64,000 bases of DNA from Steroidobacteraceae bacterium (GTDB lineage Bacteria; Pseudomonadota; Gammaproteobacteria; Steroidobacterales; Steroidobacteraceae). The DNA lies in NCBI GenBank assembly GCA_025458905.1, contig JALORN010000011.1, forward strand, positions 1 to 64,000, in the 5' to 3' direction. Every line of letters begins with the position of its first letter. Within the stretch, counting starts at the first letter, position 1. Under the pieces are notes generated by a model, which saw only the letters and a list, made by a program, of their open reading frames with translations, had not been told where the DNA came from and made no database searches. A program made the position numbers and the translations under genes. This document shows, piece after piece, positions 7,718-17,562 of the stretch.

Positions 7718-10157
7718 CGGAGGCGGACACTCTAGCAGCCCGGCGTCGCAGCGGTCGGCGCGGCCTGCCGGGCTCCCCGCGGCCGCCGGTTTCGCACTGT
7801 GCACGGGCTGCTGCCTGGCGCTCTGGGGGCCGTGGCTTCCCGGCGGCGTGGCGCTGCTGGTGGCGGCAGTGGCCGCCGTGCTCTGCGCAGCGGCGTCCCG
7901 GCCGGTGCTCGCCTGCCTGCTCGCCGGCTTCGTCGCCAGCGGCGCGGTCGCGCACCGGCAGGTCGCGCTGCGCTGGCCCGCGGCACTCGCAGGCGAGCGG
8001 GTCGTCGTCGAGGGCCGGGTCGATGGGCTGCCACGGGGCGACGGCGCCCAGGTGCGCTTCGATCTCGAGGGCGCGATCGTCGCTCCGGCCTCGCTCGCCC
8101 GGCCGGTCCGGCTGCGCGCCACCGCACGCGACCCCGCGGTGCGGCCGCGCGCGGGCGAGCGCTGGCGACTGCTGCTGCGGCTCGAGCCGCCGCGCGCTGC
8201 CGCGAATCCCGGCGGGCCGGACGCGGAACGCCTGCTGTTCATCGAGCGGATCGACGCGCTGGCCACGGTGGTGCCGTCGCGGCTCGGTGCGCGGCTCGCG
8301 GCCGCGGGGCCGGGCCTGGATGGGCTGCGCGCGGCGATCGGCGAGCGCATCCGCGAGAGCGTCGCCGATCGCGATGCGGCGGCGCTGATCGCGGGCCTCG
8401 CGATCGGCGCCAGCGCCGACATCAGCCGCGAGCAGTGGCGGGTGTTCGGCGCGACCGGCACCGTGCACCTGGTCGCGATCTCCGGGCTGCACGTCACGTT
8501 GTTCGCCTGGCTTGCGACTCTCGGCGCGCGCCGCGCGTGGCGCGTGCTGCGCCTCGGTTCGCGCGTCGAGCGCGAGCCCTTCGCAGCGTGCTTCGGGATC
8601 GCCGCCGCCGCGGCCTACGCGCTGCTCGCGGGCTTCGGCATCCCCGCCCAGCGCACCCTGGTGATGCTCGTCACCTGGTGGGCGGCGCGGCTCGGCGGAC
8701 GCCGGGCCGGCGGCATCGAGGTGGTCGGCCTCGCCCTGCTGGTGGTGCTGGCGCTCGACCCGCTGGCGCCCTTGTCGGCGGGATTCTGGCTGTCGTTCGC
8801 GGCCATCGCGGTGCTGATCGCGGCGGGGGCCGAAGATGCGGCGCGGCCGGGTGTCGTGCCGCGGGCCGCGCGCAGCGACCGCCATTGGGCCACGATCCCC
8901 ACCCGGCTGGCTGCGGCGGCGATCGAGCTGCTGCGCACGCAATGGCGGATCACCCTGGCACTCGCGCCCGCGACCCTCGTGCTGTTCGGCACCGTTCCGC
9001 TGGCCGGCCTGCTCGCGAACCTCGTCGCCATCCCGTTCTTCTCGGCGCTCTTGGTCCCGCTGATCCTCGCCGCGCTCGCGGCCTTGCCCTGGTCGCCCGG
9101 ACTGGCCGCGTCCGGCTGGCAGCTCGCCGAGCGCCTGTACCTCGCGGCCTGGCCCGGTCTCGAGGCGTTCGCGGCACTGCCTGCCTCGGACTGGCTGCGC
9201 ACGCCGCCGCCCGGCTGGCTGCCGGTCGCGCTGCTGGCATTGCCGTGGTGCGCGTTGCCCGTGCCTACGGCGCTGCGCGCCACCGCGCTGGCCGCAGTGC
9301 TGCCGCTGCTCGGCCCGGCGCAGGCGCCGCCCGAGCGCGGCAGCTTCCGCGCGCTGCTGCTCGAGACGGGCGATGGCACGGCGCTGGTGCTGATGACCCG
9401 GGCGCACACCGTGGTCTACGACACCGGCGATGTCTACGGCAGCGCCGGCGCTCGGGCCAGCCAGGCCGTGCTGCCGGCGCTGCGGGCCCACGGCCGCCAC
9501 CGGGTCGACCTGCTGGTGCAGAGCCGCGCCGTCGGCTTTCGCGTCGCCGGCGTCGCGGCGCTGCTCGACGGCGTCGAAGTGCGCGAGCTGCGCTCGGGCG
9601 GGAGCTGGAACGGCGCGCCGCGTCCCGGAGTCGCCTGCGACTCGGAGACGGGCTGGATCTGGGACGACGTCGAGTTCCGCGTGTTCCCGGCCGCGCCGAC
9701 CCACGGCCGCGTCGGCGGCGGCGGGGGCGGGACCGGGGGCGAGGGCAGCGTGGCGTCCTGCGTGCTGCGGGTCGCGGCGGCGCGCGGCCGGGGCGCGGCC
9801 TTGCTGCTGGCGGGACAGCTCGACGCGGCCGAGGCGCTGCAGGCCGGCGGTGCCGCCGGCGCCTCGCGCTGGCGCGCCGACACGGTGCTGGCGCCGCGCC
9901 GCGGCTCGACCCGCGTACCGGCCGCGACGCTGGCCGCGGCGATCGCACCACGCCAGCTGCTGGTGGCGAGTCGCGACCTGTCGCCCGGGCGGCGCGCCGC
10001 GCTGGCGCGTGCCTGGGGCATCGCGCCGGCCGAGGTGCGCGCGACCGCGCTCGAAGGCGCGCTGGTGGTCGAGGTCGCCGCCGACCGTGAGCGTCTCGAG
10101 GTCGGGCGCTGGCTCGACGCGCAGCCACGCCGCCACTGGCGCGTACCGCGCGAATGA
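7701..10157 (+). CDS. comEC: ComEC/Rec2 DNA-uptake channel with a degenerate beta-lactamase domain
   Basis: ComEC forms the inner-membrane channel for single-stranded DNA during natural transformation. The protein has about 818 residues: an N-terminal hydrophobic and DUF4131-like region, then the competence domain with GLAIGASADISREQWRVF and ATGTVHLVAISGLHVTLFA, multiple membrane spans, and a C-terminal metallo-beta-lactamase-like domain from about residue 545. That domain keeps its fold pattern (TVVYDTGD, VDLLVQS, SCVLRV), but the HxxxDH-type site reads QSRAVGFRVAG, the usual GD reads AGQ, and PHHGS reads PRRGS, so the metal ligands appear lost. The start is uncertain: ATG 7701 is the last good candidate before the conserved part. 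It ends convergently with the GT2 gene. Confidence 0.9.
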   Translation: MNGRSIGGGHSSSPASQRSARPAGLPAAAGFALCTGCCLALWGPWLPGGVALLVAAVAAVLCAAASRPVLACLLAGFVASGAVAHRQVALRWPAALAGERVVVEGRVDGLPRGDGAQVRFDLEGAIVAPASLARPVRLRATARDPAVRPRAGERWRLLLRLEPPRAAANPGGPDAERLLFIERIDALATVVPSRLGARLAAAGPGLDGLRAAIGERIRESVADRDAAALIAGLAIGASADISREQWRVFGATGTVHLVAISGLHVTLFAWLATLGARRAWRVLRLGSRVEREPFAACFGIAAAAAYALLAGFGIPAQRTLVMLVTWWAARLGGRRAGGIEVVGLALLVVLALDPLAPLSAGFWLSFAAIAVLIAAGAEDAARPGVVPRAARSDRHWATIPTRLAAAAIELLRTQWRITLALAPATLVLFGTVPLAGLLANLVAIPFFSALLVPLILAALAALPWSPGLAASGWQLAERLYLAAWPGLEAFAALPASDWLRTPPPGWLPVALLALPWCALPVPTALRATALAAVLPLLGPAQAPPERGSFRALLLETGDGTALVLMTRAHTVVYDTGDVYGSAGARASQAVLPALRAHGRHRVDLLVQSRAVGFRVAGVAALLDGVEVRELRSGGSWNGAPRPGVACDSETGWIWDDVEFRVFPAAPTHGRVGGGGGGTGGEGSVASCVLRVAAARGRGAALLLAGQLDAAEALQAGGAAGASRWRADTVLAPRRGSTRVPAATLAAAIAPRQLLVASRDLSPGRRAALARAWGIAPAEVRATALEGALVVEVAADRERLEVGRWLDAQPRRHWRVPRE

Positions 10158-10206
10158 GGGTGGGGCCGACGGGCGCTGCGCTCGCCTCCTGCGAGCGGTG
10201 CCGTGC

Positions 10207-11151
10207 TCAGGGTTGCTGGGACGGACTGCCGCGGAAGCGGATCGAGCTGTTCAGGTAGTGCAGGCGCTTCAGCTCGTTGCGTGCGCGCGTGACCGTGCCG
10301 AGGATCAGGCCGCAGACGAACGAGAGCGCCGCCGTCAGGGCGAGGCCGGTCGCCAGCACCGCCGTGGGCAGCCGCGGCACCAGGCCGGTCTGCGCGTACT
10401 CGACGAAGATCGGTACTGCGAACAGCAGTGAAGCGAGCATCAGCAGTGCCCCGACGGCGCCGAAGAACTGCATCGGGATCTCCTCGCGCACCAGCTGTCC
10501 GATGGTGTTGAGGATGCGGAAACCGTCGCGGAAGGTGCTGAGCTTGCTGGCGCTGCCGCGCGGCCGGTCGGCATAGCGCGTCGCCACGTCGGCGATCGGC
10601 AGGCGCAGCTGCAGCGCGTGCACGGTCAGCTCGGTCTCGATCTCGAAGCCCGACGACAGCGCCGGGAAGGTCTTGACGAAACGTCGCGACATCACCCGAT
10701 AGCCCGACAGCATGTCGCTCGAGCGCTTGCCGAAGATCTTCGCGACCAGCGTGGTCAGCAGCCAGTTGCCGAACTTGTGGCCGCGCCGGTAGGCGGCGGC
10801 GCCTTCCTCGACGCGGGTCCCGGTGACCATGTCGAGCGACTCGCGCATCAGCTTGTCGACCAGCGCCGGCGCGGCGGCCGCATCGTAGGTGGCATCGCCG
10901 TCGACCATCACGTAGATGTCGGCCTCCACGTCGGCGAACATGCGGCGCACGACGTTGCCCTTGCCCTTCAGCGGTTCGCTGCGCACCACCGCGCCGTGGG
11001 CGCGCGCCACCTCGACGGTGCGGTCGGTCGAGCCGTTGTCGTAGACGAACACCACGGCCTCGGGCAGGTGCTGGCGGAACGCGTCGATCACCAGGCCGAT
11101 GGCGACCTCTTCGTTCAGGCACGGGACGATCACGGCGATCTCGGGCTTCAC
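10207..11151 (-). CDS. GT2 glycosyltransferase, GtrB/DPM-like, with two C-terminal membrane spans
   Basis: This inverting GT-A enzyme probably moves a sugar from a nucleotide donor to a polyprenyl phosphate. It has 314 residues. The catalytic domain begins IAVIVPCLNEEVAI and carries YDNGSTDRT, a DxD-type VDGDATYD, then MLSGYRVMSRRF and SGFEIETELT. Two hydrophobic segments (residues ~235-265 and ~270-295) end the protein, as in GtrB. The start is GTG 11151, which overlaps the stop of the upstream gene as GTGA, so it is translationally coupled. With the GT-C and GtrA genes it forms a three-gene set. The sugar cannot be told from sequence. Confidence 0.88.
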   Translation of the reverse strand: MKPEIAVIVPCLNEEVAIGLVIDAFRQHLPEAVVFVYDNGSTDRTVEVARAHGAVVRSEPLKGKGNVVRRMFADVEADIYVMVDGDATYDAAAAPALVDKLMRESLDMVTGTRVEEGAAAYRRGHKFGNWLLTTLVAKIFGKRSSDMLSGYRVMSRRFVKTFPALSSGFEIETELTVHALQLRLPIADVATRYADRPRGSASKLSTFRDGFRILNTIGQLVREEIPMQFFGAVGALLMLASLLFAVPIFVEYAQTGLVPRLPTAVLATGLALTAALSFVCGLILGTVTRARNELKRLHYLNSSIRFRGSPSQQP

Positions 11152-12689
11152 GGGATGCCTCTCGGGGACGGTCCGGCCGTGGGCCGGCGGACGTAGATGC
11201 GATAGGGGGGGCGGTCGTATTCGAGCCGGAACGCGCCGGAGGCGCGCAAGGGCGGCTCCTGCACCTGGGTACGCGGATCGGACGTGCCGCCGTTGAACAC
11301 GTACCAGTCCACGCGGTCGAGGTTCTGCGGCTGGTTGATCGCGAACGCGACCCTGTCGGTCAGCAGGCGGAACGCCCGCGGCCTGAAGAACGCGATGCGG
11401 GCGCCGGCGGGCGCGTGCTCGCGGACGTAGGTCATGACCTCGGTCGTGGCGGGCGCGAAGGGTGCCTCGACGCCCGGGTCGGCATAGGACTGCTGGTCGG
11501 TGCGGATCTTGACCAGCATCAACAGGGCGACGAGCGCTGGGGCGACGACGGCGAGGCCCTGCGCCAGCGACCGCGCACGCTCCGCGCCCAGCCGGCGTGC
11601 CAGCGCCTCGCGCGCGCCGGCGCAGCCGAACACCAGCAGCAGCCCTGCCGCGGGCAGCAGCGGATGGTAGTAGCGCTCGCCGCCGTCGAACGGGAACACG
11701 GTGAGCAGCGCCAAGTGCAGGGCGAGGTAGACGAGCGCGATGGCGCCCTCCCAGGGACGCCGCAGCACGCCCCAGGCCATCAGCGCCAGCATCAGGCCGA
11801 GCGGCAGCAGCTTCCCCGGGCCGAGCAGCGTCTTGAAGGTCACCCAGGTGGCGATCGCGTGCACGTGGGCGAGCGCGCGTCGCGCCCAGACCCCGGGGTC
11901 GGTCGTGAGGTAGCTCGCGTGCACCAGGCTGCCGTCCGGCAAGGCCGCGAAATACAGCGCCACCAGTGCGGACATCACCGCGGCGAACGCCGCGCCATGG
12001 AGCAGCGTCGCTCTCCAGGCCTGCGAGCCGCGCAGCGCGGCGAGGCCGAGCATCGCCGCATAAGTGCAGGGGATCACCGCGCCGTTCGAGCGCACGGCGA
12101 AGGCCGAGGCCCCGACCAGCGCGACCGACAGCATCAGGGCCGTGCTCCAACGCTGGCCGGCAGCGGCGCGGCGCCACTGCATGAACACCAGCAGCAGTGC
12201 CAGCGCCGACAGCGCCGTGAACGGCACGTCGCTGCCGAGGTAGCTGGCGTCGAGCACGACGGCCGGCTGCATCGCCACGGCCAACGTCGCGAACACGGCG
12301 AGCGCCCGGCCGACGTGCAGCCGGGCGAGCGCATAAGTGGAGGCGGCGAGCACCAGCAGGGAGAGCCCGCCGACCGCCTTCAGTCCCACGATCGACCAGC
12401 CCGACGCGAGCCCCGCCGCGGCCAGCAACAGCGGATAGCCCCAGGGGTAGGCGTAAGGCCCGATCTGGACGTCACCGCCGTCCATCGCGACCGTGTTGGT
12501 CGCGAGCTCCGCATCGACGCGGCCCTCGACCAGCGCACGGGCCTGCAGCAGGTAACCGGCCCAGTCGTCGCCCCAGTGCATCAGGGGGGTGAGGCCGGCT
12601 GCCCAGGCACCGGCCACGAGCGCCGCGAGCCCGAGCAGCCAGGGCCACTCGTCCGCGGGCCGTGGTGCCGGCGGGAGGGGCGTGCTCAT
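11148..12689 (-). CDS. Membrane glycosyltransferase of the GT-C (GT39/ArnT-like) type
   Basis: The protein has 513 residues with about ten hydrophobic segments. It has an acidic first periplasmic loop MHWGDDWAGYLLQARALVEG, as in GT39/PMT/ArnT enzymes, where the acidic pair is catalytic, and a soluble C-terminal periplasmic tail from about residue 420. Such enzymes take a polyprenyl-phosphate sugar on the periplasmic side and transfer it to a glycan, lipid A or protein. Here it would use the product of the neighbouring GT2 enzyme after flipping by the GtrA-like protein. ATG 12689 lies 25 nt after the gtrA-like stop. The acceptor is unknown. Confidence 0.82.
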   Translation of the reverse strand: MSTPLPPAPRPADEWPWLLGLAALVAGAWAAGLTPLMHWGDDWAGYLLQARALVEGRVDAELATNTVAMDGGDVQIGPYAYPWGYPLLLAAAGLASGWSIVGLKAVGGLSLLVLAASTYALARLHVGRALAVFATLAVAMQPAVVLDASYLGSDVPFTALSALALLLVFMQWRRAAAGQRWSTALMLSVALVGASAFAVRSNGAVIPCTYAAMLGLAALRGSQAWRATLLHGAAFAAVMSALVALYFAALPDGSLVHASYLTTDPGVWARRALAHVHAIATWVTFKTLLGPGKLLPLGLMLALMAWGVLRRPWEGAIALVYLALHLALLTVFPFDGGERYYHPLLPAAGLLLVFGCAGAREALARRLGAERARSLAQGLAVVAPALVALLMLVKIRTDQQSYADPGVEAPFAPATTEVMTYVREHAPAGARIAFFRPRAFRLLTDRVAFAINQPQNLDRVDWYVFNGGTSDPRTQVQEPPLRASGAFRLEYDRPPYRIYVRRPTAGPSPRGIP

Positions 12690-12714
12690 GAGCGCGCGAC
12701 CGTGCGGCGCCGCG

Positions 12715-13125
12715 TCACGGGCTGCTCCGGAAGACCAGGCGGCGCGACAGCAGGAAATTCGCCACCAGGCCCGCGGCCGAGCCCGCGCCCACTGCCAGCA
12801 CGGGCCAGCGCCGGGCGGTGTCCGAAAGGGCGACGCACAGCGCGTAGGTGCCGTAGTTCAGCAGGCCGCCGACGCTGTTGGCGGCGAGGAAGCGCGCCCA
12901 CTGCCGCAGCGGTGATCGCCGGTCGGCGTCGCGGAACGTGAGCCGCCGGTTCAGGAACCAGGTGAAGGTCGCGGCACAGAGCCAGGACCCGAGGCGTCCG
13001 ACGTACAGGCCAGCGCCGCCTGCGAGCAGGAGCTGCAGCATGCCGGCGTCGACGAAGAATGCCGCCGCGCCGATGCCGGCGAAGCTCAGCAACTCGCGCG
13101 AGACGATGGGTCCGGCCTGGGCCAA
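12715..13125 (-). CDS. GtrA family membrane protein (putative lipid-linked sugar flippase)
   Basis: The protein has 136 residues with four membrane segments in the GtrA pattern: RELLSFAGIGAAAFFVDAG, GRLGSWLCAATFTWFLNRRLTF, QWARFLAANSVGGLLNYGTY, and a last span ending NFLLSRRLVFR. GtrA proteins are thought to flip polyprenyl-linked sugars across the inner membrane. No ATG begins the conserved part. I chose TTG 13125, which has AGGGAG six bases upstream; an ATG near 13203 would add 26 poorly conserved residues. It is the first gene of the cassette, which reads away from exbB. Confidence 0.82.
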   Translation of the reverse strand: MAQAGPIVSRELLSFAGIGAAAFFVDAGMLQLLLAGGAGLYVGRLGSWLCAATFTWFLNRRLTFRDADRRSPLRQWARFLAANSVGGLLNYGTYALCVALSDTARRWPVLAVGAGSAAGLVANFLLSRRLVFRSSP

Positions 13126-13469
13126 GGGCGCTCCCTGAGGTCGTGGTTTCGGGGCGGAAAGTTTCTTTGTGTTCCGGGTACTTGCCCCGCAGCGGCGCAT
13201 CTTGCGGGATCCTGTGACCGCGACGGCGGGACGGACTCCGCAATTCAGTCCCGGCTGCGCGACCCGAGGTCGCCGGGCCCGGCGGTGAGCCGCCGGGACG
13301 CCGCTGCGCTGCGACATAATCTAGCAGCTCCGGTTGCGCACCGGTCGTTCCGGCAGGTGCGCTGGCGCCCGCTAAGCTGCTGTTTCGACGCGGATCCTGG
13401 ACGTTCAACAGGCGTTCGCGCGCTCCGGTATCATCCCGCCACCTTCGCTTGCCAGTCGGAACGTCCTAG
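13126..13469. other. Divergent intergenic region, gtrA-like / exbB
   Basis: This 344-nt stretch separates two divergent units and holds no credible gene. A TATCAT at 13429-13434 lies about 35 nt before exbB, with a poor TTCAAC 19 nt upstream, and could be a weak exbB promoter. A CG-rich inverted region occurs near 13270-13300. AT content is higher than in the flanking genes near 13140-13170 and 13310-13330. Nothing else is recognisable. Confidence 0.4.
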
Positions 13470-14114
13470 ATGTGGGAAATCGTGCGGGCCGGTGGTCCGC
13501 TGATGTGGCCGATCATCCTGTGTTCGGTGATCGCCCTCGGCATCGTCGTGGAACGGATCTGGACGCTCCAGGCCCAGCGGGTGATGCCCCCCGGGCTGCT
13601 GCCCAAGGTCTGGCAACTGGTGGAGTCCGGGCAGGTGACCGACAAGGTCATCGCCGCGCTGGAGCAGAATTCCCCCCTCGGCCGGGTGCTGGCCGTCGGC
13701 CTCGCCAACCGCCATCGCCCGCGGGCGGTGCTGATGGAGCGGCTCGAGGACACCGGCCGGCACGTGGTCCACGAGCTCGAGCGCTTCCTGAACACGCTCG
13801 GCACCATTGCCGGGGTCACCCCGCTTCTCGGCCTGCTCGGCACGGTCACCGGCATCATCAAGGCCTTCAACGCCATCACGGTCGGGGCCATGGGTGACCC
13901 GCGGGCGCTGTCCGGCGGGATCAGCGAGGCCCTGATCACCACGGCCGCGGGCCTGGTCGTCGCGATCCCCGCGCTGATCGCCTATCGCTACCTGCGGGGC
14001 CGCGTCGAGCGGATCGTCATCGAGATGGAGAAGAGCGCGATCGCGCTCGCCGACGTGGTCGAGAAGGCGCCGGTTGCGCCGGCGGCGGGCGGCGTGAGCG
14101 GGGCCGCCGCGTGA
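13470..14114 (+). CDS. exbB: ExbB/TolQ-type proton channel subunit
   Basis: ExbB-type subunits, with ExbD-type subunits, convert proton flow into energy for TonB- or Tol-like machines at the inner membrane. The protein has 214 residues: a membrane segment MWPIILCSVIALGIVVERIW, a cytoplasmic helical region, the MotA/TolQ/ExbB signature GTIAGVTPLLGLLGTVTGII with ISEALITTAAGLVVAIPALI, and an Ala-rich tail. Its last codons overlap the GTG start of exbD. In this neighbourhood (exbB-exbD-msbA-lpxK) the pair is common in gammaproteobacteria. Whether it serves the TonB receptor at the right edge is not known. Confidence 0.92.
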   Translation: MWEIVRAGGPLMWPIILCSVIALGIVVERIWTLQAQRVMPPGLLPKVWQLVESGQVTDKVIAALEQNSPLGRVLAVGLANRHRPRAVLMERLEDTGRHVVHELERFLNTLGTIAGVTPLLGLLGTVTGIIKAFNAITVGAMGDPRALSGGISEALITTAAGLVVAIPALIAYRYLRGRVERIVIEMEKSAIALADVVEKAPVAPAAGGVSGAAA

Positions 14115-14577
14115 ACCTGCGGCCGCGGCGCGCCGAGGAGCCGGAGATCAACCTGATCTCGCTGATCGACGTCGTGCTGATGATCGTGATCTTCTTCATG
14201 GTCTCCTCGACCTTCATCGAGGAGACCGCGCCGCTGGCGCGCGGCGAGACGCAGCCGATCGTCGTCACCGTGACGCAGGGCGGGGGCTATCGCGTCAACG
14301 AGCGGGAGCTGGTCAACGCCAGCGCCGAGACGCTGCGCGCCGCGCTGCTGCGGCTCGCCTCGGCCGAGCGCGCCGAGCCCGTGACCGTGCGCGCCGACGG
14401 CCGCGCGACCCACCAGTCCGTCGTCACCGCGATGGACGTGATCGGGCGCCTCGGCTTCCGCGAGATCAACATCGCGACGGTGACCACGCCGGCGGCGCCC
14501 GGCGGGGGTGCAGGGCGCCCGCCGGCTGCGCCGGCACCGGCCGCTGCGGCACCTGTCGCGGTCGCCCCGGGTCCGCG

Positions 14578-14581
<4 letters not shown>
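14111..14581 (+). CDS. exbD: ExbD/TolR-type proton channel subunit
   Basis: This partner of ExbB has 156 residues. The single membrane helix LISLIDVVLMIVIFFMVSST holds the conserved proton-carrying aspartate (LID). It is followed by a periplasmic domain with PVTVRADGRATHQSVVTAMD and the typical ending LGFREINIATV, then a 30-residue Ala/Pro tail that may extend into the periplasm. The start is GTG 14111, overlapping the exbB stop by 4 nt. Its stop in turn overlaps the TTG start of msbA, so the three genes are probably translated together. Confidence 0.92.
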
Positions 14582-16332
<1,751 letters not shown>

Positions 16333-16339
16333 CGGCCGC

Positions 16340-17368
16340 GTGCCCGTGCAGGCCTGGCTCGAGTCCGCGTGGTACGACCCCTCCGGGCGGCGAGGTGCCC
16401 TGTTGCGCCCGCTCGGCGCGCTGTTCGGGGGCGTGGTGGGGCTGCGGCGCGCGGCCTTCGACCGGCGGCTCCTGCGTTCCGGCCGGGCAGGCCTGCCGGT
16501 GGTGGTGGTCGGCAACCTCACGGTCGGCGGCACCGGCAAGACCCCGTTCTCGATCTGGCTGGCGCGCGAGCTGCGCGCGCGCGGGCTCGTGCCCGGACTG
16601 CTGTCCCGCGGCTATGGCGGCCGCGCGGCTGGTGTCCGCGACGTCCGCGCCGGGGACGACCCCGCCGTGGTGGGCGACGAGCCACTGCTGCTCGCCGCCG
16701 CCGGCGACTGGCCGGTGACGGTCGCGGCCGAGCGGCTCGCGGGGGCCGCCCGGCTGCGCGAGCGCGGCGCCGGGATCGTGATCTGCGACGATGGCCTGCA
16801 GCACTACGCGCTGGCACGTGACCTCGAGATCGTCGTGGTCGATGCCGCGCGCGGCCTCGGCAACGGCCGGCTGCTGCCCGCGGGGCCGCTGCGCGAGCCG
16901 GCGTCGCGGCTCGAGAGCGTCGACTTCGTCGTCGTCAACGGCGAGGGCGGCTGGCGTCCCGGTCCCGCGGTGGCGCCCGGGTCGGTGTTCACGATGCGGC
17001 TCGACGCCGCCGAGGCGCACGCGGTCGCGGCGGCGCGCGCCGGCGAGCGGCGGGCGCTCGACTCGTTCCGCGGCGCGCCCGTGCACGCGGTCGCCGGCAT
17101 CGGCCACCCGGCGCGTTTCTTCGCGATGCTGCGCGCCGCGGGGATCGAACCGATCGAGCACCCTTTCCCCGACCATCATGCCTTCGCCCCGGCCGACCTC
17201 GCCTTCGGCGACATGCATCCGGTCCTGATGACCTCGAAGGATGCCGTAAAATGCCGGGGGTTCGCGGACCCGCGCCTGTGGGAGCTGCCGGTGCAGGCCA
17301 GCCTCGCCCCGGAGTCGGGACGCGCGCTCGTCGAACGCATCGTTTCCCTGGTCCGCGCGAGGCTCTGA
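16340..17368 (+). CDS. lpxK: Tetraacyldisaccharide 4'-kinase LpxK
   Basis: LpxK phosphorylates the 4' position of the lipid A disaccharide at the inner membrane. The protein has 342 residues: the N-terminal amphipathic region RRAAFDRRLLRSGRAGLPVV, the P-loop VGNLTVGGTGKTPF near residues 57-70, then LLSRGYGG, DDGLQHY with the catalytic aspartate region, and the C-terminal FPDHHAF and LMTSKDAVK, all LpxK hallmarks. The start is GTG 16340; a second GTG two codons later is possible. It directly follows msbA, linking kinase and flippase. ycaR starts 3 nt after the stop. Confidence 0.96.
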   Translation: MPVQAWLESAWYDPSGRRGALLRPLGALFGGVVGLRRAAFDRRLLRSGRAGLPVVVVGNLTVGGTGKTPFSIWLARELRARGLVPGLLSRGYGGRAAGVRDVRAGDDPAVVGDEPLLLAAAGDWPVTVAAERLAGAARLRERGAGIVICDDGLQHYALARDLEIVVVDAARGLGNGRLLPAGPLREPASRLESVDFVVVNGEGGWRPGPAVAPGSVFTMRLDAAEAHAVAAARAGERRALDSFRGAPVHAVAGIGHPARFFAMLRAAGIEPIEHPFPDHHAFAPADLAFGDMHPVLMTSKDAVKCRGFADPRLWELPVQASLAPESGRALVERIVSLVRARL

Positions 17369-17371
17369 CCG

Positions 17372-17560
17372 ATGGATACCCGACTGCTCGAGATCCTGGC
17401 CTGCCCGATCTGCAAGGGGCCGGTCGTGCATCGTCGCGATGCGCACGTGCTGGTCTGCCGCGCCGACCGCCTCGCCTTCCCCATCCGTGACGGCATCCCG
17501 GTGATGATCGAGGAGGAGGCGCGCCAGCTCGCCTCGGACGACCCGCTGCTGGAGCGCTGA
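17372..17560 (+). CDS. ycaR: YcaR/Trm112 family small zinc-binding protein
   Basis: This is a 62-residue Trm112-like protein. It begins MDTRLLEILACPICKGPV with C11 and C14, and ends in the conserved LAFPIRDGIPVMIEEEAR strand. Only one further cysteine (near residue 29) is visible, so zinc binding may be partial. Family members in bacteria sit between lpxK and kdsB, and their role is not settled; eukaryotic Trm112 activates methyltransferases. It is 3 nt after lpxK and 2 nt before kdsB. Confidence 0.9.
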   Translation: MDTRLLEILACPICKGPVVHRRDAHVLVCRADRLAFPIRDGIPVMIEEEARQLASDDPLLER

Positions 17561-17562
17561 AC

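Noticed and set aside
7199-8497. DUF2062 gene with a 432-codon reading
   Set aside because: The upstream 260 codons are antisense to comEC and unlike the family. The start was moved to ATG 7717.
7233-10136. 967-codon minus-strand open frame over comEC
   Set aside because: Antisense to comEC and rich in Arg/Gln/His; no recognisable motif.
10180-10196. 6-bp hairpin (GCTCGC / GCGAGC) between comEC and the GT2 gene
   Set aside because: The stem is short and has no U-tract, so it is not supported as a terminator.
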